A stretch of DNA of 41,011 bases from an uncultured Bacteroides sp. (GTDB lineage Bacteria; Bacteroidota; Bacteroidia; Bacteroidales; Bacteroidaceae). Position 1 is the stretch's first letter; every line of letters starts with the position of its first letter. The DNA is taken from the NCBI GenBank assembly GCA_900551645.1, contig URWP01000001.1, positions 1 to 41,011 on the forward strand. Direction: 5' to 3'. Shown here piece after piece: positions 35,543-41,011 of this stretch. Position numbers and translations under genes: made by a program. The notes under the pieces are model-generated. The model did no database searches and was not told where the DNA came from. It saw only the letters and a program-made list of their open reading frames with translations.

Positions 35543-35674
35543 ATGGTAGTTAACAAGAAAAATCCGTTTGCCTACAAAGCGAAATTGTCGAAGAAAAAGA
35601 AGCCCAGTGGAAAGCGTATCGGGAAATCTCGTCCCGAGAAGGCGAACAATCAGTTGAATAGAAGGGTGAAATAA
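35543..35674 (+). CDS. 43-residue highly basic small protein
   Basis: Short frame ATG 35543 to TAA 35672-35674, starting MVVNKKNPFAYKAKLSKKKK. Of 43 residues about 17 are Lys or Arg, with no acidic run, no Cys and no membrane segment. It begins 37 bases after the propeller lipoprotein gene and ends a few bases before a clear terminator, which is how a real last gene of an operon would look. Its composition suggests RNA or DNA binding, or a ribosome-associated peptide; it does not match the THX ribosomal peptide that I know. The function is unknown. Confidence 0.6.
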   Translation: MVVNKKNPFAYKAKLSKKKKPSGKRIGKSRPEKANNQLNRRVK

Positions 35675-35679
35675 GGAGA

Positions 35680-35719
35680 AAGGTCACAGTCTTCGTAATA
35701 CGGAGGTTGTGACCTTTTT
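35680..35719 (+). terminator. Intrinsic terminator after the 43-residue gene
   Basis: Stem AAGGTCACA / TGTGACCTT (35680-35688 and 35708-35716) with an inner CTTCG / CGGAG pairing, followed by TTTTT. It lies between convergent transcription units; on the minus strand only a short T-run follows, so it mainly serves the plus strand, with possible partial use for rnr. Confidence 0.85.
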
Positions 35720-35782
35720 AAATACTTTTCAGGCGATGCTCAATTGACATTTCAATGATAATTGAATTCGTCTGATGGGGTT

Positions 35783-38032
35783 TTAGCGTTTCTTGGAACT
35801 TTTACGGCGGCTACCGGACTTCTTCGTTTCCTTGACCAGTTCTGCTGCTTTTGTTTCTGTTTCCGGAACATCCGGTTTCAGTACATTGTCTGCCAATACA
35901 AAATCCAGTTGCTTCTTTTCCAGGTTGGCACGGGCTACTTTGATTTGAATCGGGTCACCCAGGCTGAATTTCTGGTGGTGGCGACGTCCGATAAGGCAGT
36001 AGTTCTTTTCGTCAAACTCATAATAGTCATTGCCTAGATCGCGCATGGAAACCATACCTTCGCATTTGTTCTCGTTGATTTCGACATAAAGTCCCCATTC
36101 CGTTACACCGGAGATGACACCATCGTACACATTGCCGATGCGTTCACCCATGAATTCCACTTGTTTGTATTTGATGGAAGCACGCTCGGCACTGGCTGCC
36201 GTCTGTTCCATGGCAGAACTGTGTTCACACAGCGCTTCGTACTTGTCGGCCTGGGCAGTACGTCCTCCGGCCAGGTAACGGGTCAGCAGACGGTGTACCA
36301 TGAGGTCCGGATACCGGCGGATAGGTGAGGTAAAGTGAGTATAATAGTCGAATGCCAGTCCATAGTGTCCGATATTATGGATAGAGTAACGGGCTTTTTG
36401 CATGGCACGTAGTGAAACCGTTTCTATCAGGTTCTGTTCCTTCTTTCCATTGATGTCGGCCAACAGGCGATTGATGGATTTCGAAACATCCGTCTTGCTG
36501 CCTCCGGTCCGTATCTTGTAACCGAAACGGGCAATAAACTGGCTCAGATTGTCCAGTTTATCCGGGTCTGGCAAATCGTGGATACGGTATGGAAGTACTT
36601 TCGCTTTCTTGTTCTTAGGTACTTTCCCGATATGTTCGGCAACGGTTCGGTTAGCCAGCAACATAAATTCTTCTATCAGTTTGTTGGCTTCTTTTGATTC
36701 TTTGAAATAGACACTCAGCGGTTTGCCGGTCTCGTCAATTTCGAAGCGTACTTCGCAACGGTCGAAATTGATGGAACCGTTTGCCATTCGTTTTTCGCGG
36801 AGAATCTGTGCCAACTTGTTCAGGGTCAGAATCTCTTCCTTATATTCTCCTTCGTCGGTCTCGATAATCTGTTGTGCTTCTTCGTAAGTGAAACGGCGGT
36901 TAGATTTGATAACGGTGTGTCGGATACGGTAGTCTTTCACTTCGGCCCGTTCGTTCAGGGTAAAGATGACCGAATAAGCCAGTTTTTCTTCATCCGGACG
37001 CAGGGAGCAGATGAAGTTACACAGGCGCTCCGGAAGCATCGGAATAGTACGGTCTACCAAATATACGGAGGTTGCCCGTTGGGCAGCTTCCTTATCGATG
37101 ATACTACCTTCCTTGACATAGTGCGATACATCGGCTATGTGTACACCTACTTCCCACAATCCCGGTTTTAACTGGCGGATGGAGAGAGCATCGTCGAAGT
37201 CTTTGGCATCTTTCGGGTCGATGGTAAAGGTCACCACTTCCCGGCAGTCTTCGCGCTCCGCATAGTCTTCGGGAGTGATTTCAGCCGGAATTTTTTCGGC
37301 CGCTGCCTCCACATTCTGAGGATAGGTGTATGGAAGTCCGTATTCGGCCAGGATAGCATGCATTTCGGTTGTGTTTTCACCAGCCTTGCCTAAGATATCG
37401 ATGACCGCTCCAAGTGGATTTTTGGCTTCTTCAGGCCATTCCGTAATTTTTACTACGGCTTTGTCGCCGTCTTTACCACCTTTCAGCTTGTCTTTGGGGA
37501 TGAAGATATCGTTGGCCAGTGTACTGGTTTCCGTCAATAGAAAAGCATAGTTTTTGTTGACTTTCAGGGTTCCTACGAAAGTCGTATTGGCCCGTTCCAG
37601 AATCTCGATGACCTGTCCTTCCAGACTTTTCTTCTTACATTTGGCACACAAGGCTATTTTTACCTTGTCGTTATTCATAGCATGGGCAGAGTTTCGTTCG
37701 GCGATGAAAATCGGTTCGCCGCCGTCTTCCGGAATAAACGAGTTCTTTCCATTGCTTTTGCGCTGGAAAGTACCGGTAAGTATTTGTCCCTTGTCATTGA
37801 GTTTGTATCTGCCTTTTTCTACTTCGATGAGGAAATTATCTTCAACCATTTCCTGAACGATGTCTGTACAGAGCATCTTCAGTGGATGAGTAGTCAGGTT
37901 GAGTCCTTGAAACAACTGTTTGAGGCTGAATGCTTCCAACGGCCTGATGCGGATGTAGCTGATAAGCATTTCTACCAGCTCTTTTTTCTTCATGCGTTTT
38001 CCGCCTTTCTTTTCTTTCTTTTTTTTAGCCAT
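35783..38032 (-). CDS. rnr: Ribonuclease R
   Basis: Processive 3'-to-5' exoribonuclease that degrades structured RNA. The 749-aa protein has a lysine-rich N-terminus (MAKKKKEKKGGKRMKKKELV), a winged-helix/cold-shock region (GTLKVNKNYAFLLTE), the RNB catalytic domain with TIDPKDAKDFDDALSI (metal-binding Asp cluster, about 280) and HFTSPIRRYPDLMVHR (about 590), a C-terminal S1 domain (VYDGVISGVTEWGLYVEINENKCEGMVSM) and a basic tail (SGSRRKSSKKR). The length and order are typical of RNase R rather than RNase II. It stands alone, convergent with the propeller operon. Confidence 0.96.
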   Translation of the reverse strand: MAKKKKEKKGGKRMKKKELVEMLISYIRIRPLEAFSLKQLFQGLNLTTHPLKMLCTDIVQEMVEDNFLIEVEKGRYKLNDKGQILTGTFQRKSNGKNSFIPEDGGEPIFIAERNSAHAMNNDKVKIALCAKCKKKSLEGQVIEILERANTTFVGTLKVNKNYAFLLTETSTLANDIFIPKDKLKGGKDGDKAVVKITEWPEEAKNPLGAVIDILGKAGENTTEMHAILAEYGLPYTYPQNVEAAAEKIPAEITPEDYAEREDCREVVTFTIDPKDAKDFDDALSIRQLKPGLWEVGVHIADVSHYVKEGSIIDKEAAQRATSVYLVDRTIPMLPERLCNFICSLRPDEEKLAYSVIFTLNERAEVKDYRIRHTVIKSNRRFTYEEAQQIIETDEGEYKEEILTLNKLAQILREKRMANGSINFDRCEVRFEIDETGKPLSVYFKESKEANKLIEEFMLLANRTVAEHIGKVPKNKKAKVLPYRIHDLPDPDKLDNLSQFIARFGYKIRTGGSKTDVSKSINRLLADINGKKEQNLIETVSLRAMQKARYSIHNIGHYGLAFDYYTHFTSPIRRYPDLMVHRLLTRYLAGGRTAQADKYEALCEHSSAMEQTAASAERASIKYKQVEFMGERIGNVYDGVISGVTEWGLYVEINENKCEGMVSMRDLGNDYYEFDEKNYCLIGRRHHQKFSLGDPIQIKVARANLEKKQLDFVLADNVLKPDVPETETKAAELVKETKKSGSRRKSSKKR

Positions 38033-38134
38033 GTCGTTCCTTTTTTAAAGTTAGTATCTACAAAGTAAGCAAAATAAATGCAATCATCGGCGATTTCGTC
38101 GGTTTATTTTCTGACAATAAACTGAAAAAACGTT

Positions 38135-38142
38135 TATCTTTG
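38135..38142 (+). promoter_or_regulatory. Minus 7 box for the SDR-PAP2 operon
   Basis: TATCTTTG matches TAnnTTTG, about 100 bases before the ATG at 38245, giving a longer leader than the other genes here. The -33 element is not clear. The remainder of the 212-base gap between rnr and 38245 shows no further structure I can support. Confidence 0.5.
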
Positions 38143-38244
38143 TGCTTTCTTAATTGAAATGTAACGGGTCTGAAATTGTTTTTTTGCAATAGGGGCGTGA
38201 AGCCGATGGACAGTTATATGTATTAGAAACCGAAACAAAGTGTT

Positions 38245-39252
38245 ATGAAGAAAATATTGGTGACCGGTTCCAGTGGTTTCATTGGAAGTTTTCTGGTGGA
38301 GGGAGGACTGGAACGTGAGTTTCAGGTATGGGCCGGTGTACGGAAACGAAGTAGCCGGAAGTACTTGCAGGATAGTCGTATCCAGTTTGCGGAACTGGAT
38401 TTTACGGATAGTACTCATCTGGCAGAACAACTGAAGAAACACAAACTTCAGCACGGTGGATGGGACTATATTATTCATTGTGCGGGGGTAACCAAGTGTC
38501 TGGATAAGGCCGATTTCGAGATGGGTAACTATTGGGCTACCCGTCTGTTTATAGAAACCTTGCAGCAATTGGATATGGTGCCCGAACAGTTCTTGTACCT
38601 CAGTTCGTTGAGTGTATTTGGCCCGATTCATGAAAAAGATTATCAGCCTATTACAGAAACAGATGTCCCGAAACCTGATACTGCGTATGGGCTGAGCAAG
38701 TTGCATACAGAAGAATATCTGGCCTCTCTGAGGGACTTCCCGTATGTCATTTTCCGGCCTACCGGTGTGTACGGTCCCAGGGAAAGAGATTATTTCCTGA
38801 TGATAGAATCAATTCAGAAACATGTGGATTTCATGGCCGGTTTCCGTCGGCAAGACCTGACTTTTGTCTTTGTGAAGGACTTGGTACAGGCCATTTATCT
38901 GGCTATTGACAAACAGGTAGTCCGCAGGTCTTATTTCGTGACGGACGGTGATGTTTACAGTAGTCGTACGTTCTCGGATTTGATACGGAAGGAGTTGGGA
39001 AATCCGTGGATGATTCGTTTCATCTGTCCGTTGTGGTTGTTGAAAGTGATTTCATTTGTTTCAGAAAATATCGCGAAATTGCTTCGTAAGCCAAGTACGT
39101 TGAATTGTGACAAATACAAAATCATGAGGCAGCGCAACTGGCGGTGTGACATTACACCGCTGGAAAAGGAATTAGGGTATCGTCCGGAGTATTCGTTGGA
39201 GAGAGGAGTCAAAGAAATAATTGCTTGGTATAAGAAAGAGGGATGGCTATAG
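38245..39252 (+). CDS. Extended SDR NAD(P)-dependent epimerase/reductase
   Basis: Rossmann-fold oxidoreductase or epimerase of 335 aa. The dinucleotide site is ILVTGSSGFIGSFL (about 4-17), the active-site serine is in LYLSSLSVFG (about 118-125), and the catalytic pair is Tyr148-x3-Lys152 in AYGLSK. FRPTGVYGPRERDYF and FVKDLVQAIYLAI are further hallmarks of the extended group. The C-terminal part has a hydrophobic stretch (FICPLWLLKVISFV) that could associate with the membrane. Its stop overlaps the start of the PAP2 gene by 10 bases, so the two are probably coupled. Bacterial ceramide reductase belongs to this enzyme group, so a lipid role is conceivable; a nucleotide-sugar role is equally possible. 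Confidence 0.82.
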   Translation: MKKILVTGSSGFIGSFLVEGGLEREFQVWAGVRKRSSRKYLQDSRIQFAELDFTDSTHLAEQLKKHKLQHGGWDYIIHCAGVTKCLDKADFEMGNYWATRLFIETLQQLDMVPEQFLYLSSLSVFGPIHEKDYQPITETDVPKPDTAYGLSKLHTEEYLASLRDFPYVIFRPTGVYGPRERDYFLMIESIQKHVDFMAGFRRQDLTFVFVKDLVQAIYLAIDKQVVRRSYFVTDGDVYSSRTFSDLIRKELGNPWMIRFICPLWLLKVISFVSENIAKLLRKPSTLNCDKYKIMRQRNWRCDITPLEKELGYRPEYSLERGVKEIIAWYKKEGWL

Positions 39253-40223
39253 AATTGAAATTGTTTGAACGGGTCCACAGTGGTAGAGGACTGTTTGCCG
39301 TAGAAAGTATCAGCTTGATATATAATGCACTGACATCAATCCTGATATTGATTCTGTTTTCTAGGATGGACCATCCGGAACTGATGCTGATGGAGCGTCT
39401 GGGTATCGTTGTCTTGACATTCGGGCTGATTTATCTGTATCAGTTGTTCCCTTGTCGGCTGACAGCTTTTATCCGTATGGCGGTGCAGATGTCTTTGCTG
39501 GCGTACTGGTACCCTGATACGTTTGAGTTTAACCGCCTGTTTCCGAATCTGGATCATGTATTTGCCCGGTTGGAACAATGGTTGTTTCATTGCCAACCTT
39601 CGGTGGAGTTTTGTAAGCTCTGTCCGTCTGCCTGGTTCAGTGAGCCGTTCAATATGGGGTATTTCTTTTATTATCCTATGATTCTGGTGGTGGTAGTTTA
39701 TTATTTCCTGAACCGTTTCGAGTGGTTTGAGAAAATCTGTTTCGTGCTGGTGACATCCTTCTTTATTTACTACCTGTTTTATATCCTGGTTCCGGTGGCA
39801 GGACCTCAGTTCTATTTTCCGGCCATCGGTATGGATAAGGTGAATGCCTGCGATTTTCCGGCTATCGGTACTTATTTTAATACGAACGATTACCTGATTC
39901 CGGGTCCCGGCTATGAACATGGCTTTTTCTATAATCTGGTAGAAGCTTCGCAGGAAGTGGGAGAACGTCCTACGGCAGCTTTCCCGAGTTCGCACGTGGG
40001 AATCTCTACCATTGTGATGATAATGGCCTGGCGAGTCAACCATAAGCTAGCTTACGTACTGGCTCCGTTCTATATCCTGTTGTGTTGCGCAACGGTATAC
40101 ATTCAGGCGCATTATCTGATTGATGCCTTGGTAGGCTTTGTTACGGCTTTCTTCGTTTACCAATTGGCTACACTGATGTACAAGCGTTGGTTCATTTCGC
40201 CGGTTTTTCGGATTAAAGAATAA
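39243..40223 (+). CDS. PAP2 superfamily membrane protein (inositolphosphotransferase/phosphatase-like)
   Basis: The 326-aa inner membrane protein has about six to seven membrane helices. Phosphatase-type motifs lie in the second half: ILVPVAGPQFYFP (motif 1 region, weak), AAFPSSHVGISTI (PSSH) and YIQAHYLIDALVG (His and Asp of motif 3). The spacing and the absence of a standard KxxxxxxRP resemble the PAP2_3/Aur1 group, which transfers or removes phospho-head groups from lipids such as inositol phosphorylceramide. The first third (to about 110) is hydrophobic without motifs. It starts inside the preceding SDR gene (10-base overlap). The superfamily is firm; the reaction is inference. Confidence 0.85.
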   Translation: MAIELKLFERVHSGRGLFAVESISLIYNALTSILILILFSRMDHPELMLMERLGIVVLTFGLIYLYQLFPCRLTAFIRMAVQMSLLAYWYPDTFEFNRLFPNLDHVFARLEQWLFHCQPSVEFCKLCPSAWFSEPFNMGYFFYYPMILVVVVYYFLNRFEWFEKICFVLVTSFFIYYLFYILVPVAGPQFYFPAIGMDKVNACDFPAIGTYFNTNDYLIPGPGYEHGFFYNLVEASQEVGERPTAAFPSSHVGISTIVMIMAWRVNHKLAYVLAPFYILLCCATVYIQAHYLIDALVGFVTAFFVYQLATLMYKRWFISPVFRIKE

Positions 40224-40242
40224 AAAAATCTGTTTTTTCTGT

Positions 40243-40250
40243 TACCTTTG
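40243..40250 (+). promoter_or_regulatory. Minus 7 box for the GIN-domain gene
   Basis: TACCTTTG, a perfect TAnnTTTG, 57 bases before the ATG at 40308; no clear -33 element at the usual distance (an A-tract and TCTG lie there). Confidence 0.55.
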
Positions 40251-40307
40251 AGTGAAAACTACGTTTAATAGGTAGAAATAGAAATTTTAAATCAATCACA
40301 AACAGAA

Positions 40308-41011
40308 ATGAAAACATTTGAACAAGTAAAATTGGCAGCGTTCATCGTTGCTTTGTCAGTGAGTTTATCAAGCTGTTTCGCTGGAAGCAGTAGTAATGGA
40401 AACGGTCTGTTCCAGACCCAGGGGATTGTTCCCAGTAAAACGTATGTAACGAAAAAGGTATCTCTTTCGGATATCCAGGCTATCAGCTCCTCTTCTTCGG
40501 TAGATGTGGTCTATTATCAGACGGCTACCTCAACTCCATACGCTGAAATCTATGCACCGGATAACCTGATAGAACGTATCCGTGTGGAAGAATCGCATGG
40601 AACATTGAATGTCGGTATGCAACGTGGTACTTCTATCAAAGGGAAATGTACTTACGAAGTACGTGTCTATGCGCCGGAAGTTGTTTCTTTTGAGACAGGA
40701 AGTTCTTCAGATATTGAATTGGCTAACGGACTGACAACCCAAAAGCCTGTCAGTCTTTCGGCTTCGAGCAGTGGCGATATTACGGCTGAGTCGGTAAAAT
40801 GTGGTGACTTGACCGCACAGATTTCCAGCAGTGGAGATATTGCGCTCAATCGGGTAGAATGTCAGCGTGCTTCGGTAGATGTTTCCAGTAGCGGTGATGT
40901 CAAGATGGAGTCGTTGCGTTGCACTCAATTGAAAACTGAGGTTTCTTCTTCGGGCGACTGTAAGATTAAAGGTATTGATTGCCGAGGCGATGTGCAGGCT
41001 TCTTCCAGGTC
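40308..41011 (+). CDS. GIN/DUF2807-type auto-transporter-adhesin-like lipoprotein, partial
   Basis: Starts at ATG 40308 and is still open at the window end (at least 234 residues). The signal ends LSVSLSSC, a lipobox. The first part (about 50-130) is beta-rich (KVSLSDIQAISSSSSVDVVYYQ), as in the head domain of this family. From about 150 there is a regular repeat of about 20 residues, each starting SSSGD[IVC] and with a Cys at position 13 (VKC, VEC, LRC, IDC), as expected for a right-handed beta-helix with a stacked cysteine column. The DNA repeats with a period of 60 bases. Such proteins are common in Bacteroidetes and are annotated as putative adhesins; the role is not known. Confidence 0.85.
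   Translation, partial: MKTFEQVKLAAFIVALSVSLSSCFAGSSSNGNGLFQTQGIVPSKTYVTKKVSLSDIQAISSSSSVDVVYYQTATSTPYAEIYAPDNLIERIRVEESHGTLNVGMQRGTSIKGKCTYEVRVYAPEVVSFETGSSSDIELANGLTTQKPVSLSASSSGDITAESVKCGDLTAQISSSGDIALNRVECQRASVDVSSSGDVKMESLRCTQLKTEVSSSGDCKIKGIDCRGDVQASSR

Noticed and set aside
35720..35782. TCAATT...AATTGA inverted repeat downstream of rnr
   Set aside because: Only six AT-rich pairs and no T-tract in the needed direction; too weak to call as a terminator.

Overview
The window looks like chromosomal DNA from a gut-type member of the Bacteroidales (Bacteroides or Phocaeicola level; the species cannot be fixed by eye). The signs are a hybrid two-component regulator facing a SusC/SusD pair, several exported glycosidases and lipoproteins, weak or absent Shine-Dalgarno sequences, and recurrent TTTG...TAnnTTTG promoters of the Bacteroidetes sigma factor. 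No tRNA, rRNA, CRISPR array, insertion sequence or phage gene was seen.

Region 1 (74-11957) is a small polysaccharide-utilization-type locus. A hybrid two-component sensor/regulator (minus strand) faces an operon of a type B carboxylesterase (broken by a frameshift at a TA tract), a SusC-like TonB-dependent receptor, a SusD-like lipoprotein and a CE1-type esterase. It has no glycoside hydrolase, so the only catalytic functions are ester cleavage.

Region 2 (12074-23709) is an alpha-mannoside cluster. An AraC-type regulator faces a six-gene operon: an exported six-hairpin glycosidase-like lipoprotein, a class I mannose-6-phosphate isomerase with a degenerate kinase-like N-terminal domain, a ROK sugar kinase, a GH92 alpha-mannosidase lipoprotein, an MFS sugar transporter and a GH38 alpha-mannosidase. 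Read together they give a complete route: release of mannose outside the cytoplasm, import by the MFS protein, phosphorylation by the ROK kinase, and isomerisation to fructose-6-phosphate. A strong intrinsic terminator closes the operon.

Region 3 (23763-31960) is a mostly housekeeping minus-strand block: serine acetyltransferase, then a tight operon of an RlmL-type rRNA methyltransferase, an S9 (DPP IV-like) peptidase, purD, a polytopic membrane protein, a YqaA/DedA-type membrane protein and mnmD.

Region 4 (31960-35719) is the least understood part. After a divergent intergenic region with a repeated GTCCGTT-type element come a polytopic membrane protein with a large soluble C-terminal half, a lipoprotein combining a CxxCH haem-type motif with WD40-like beta-propeller repeats, and a 43-residue very basic protein followed by a terminator. 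Region 5 (35783-41011) holds RNase R (minus), an SDR-type NAD(P)-dependent epimerase/reductase overlapping a PAP2/inositolphosphotransferase-type membrane protein, and the start of a GIN/DUF2807-type adhesin-like lipoprotein that runs off the window.
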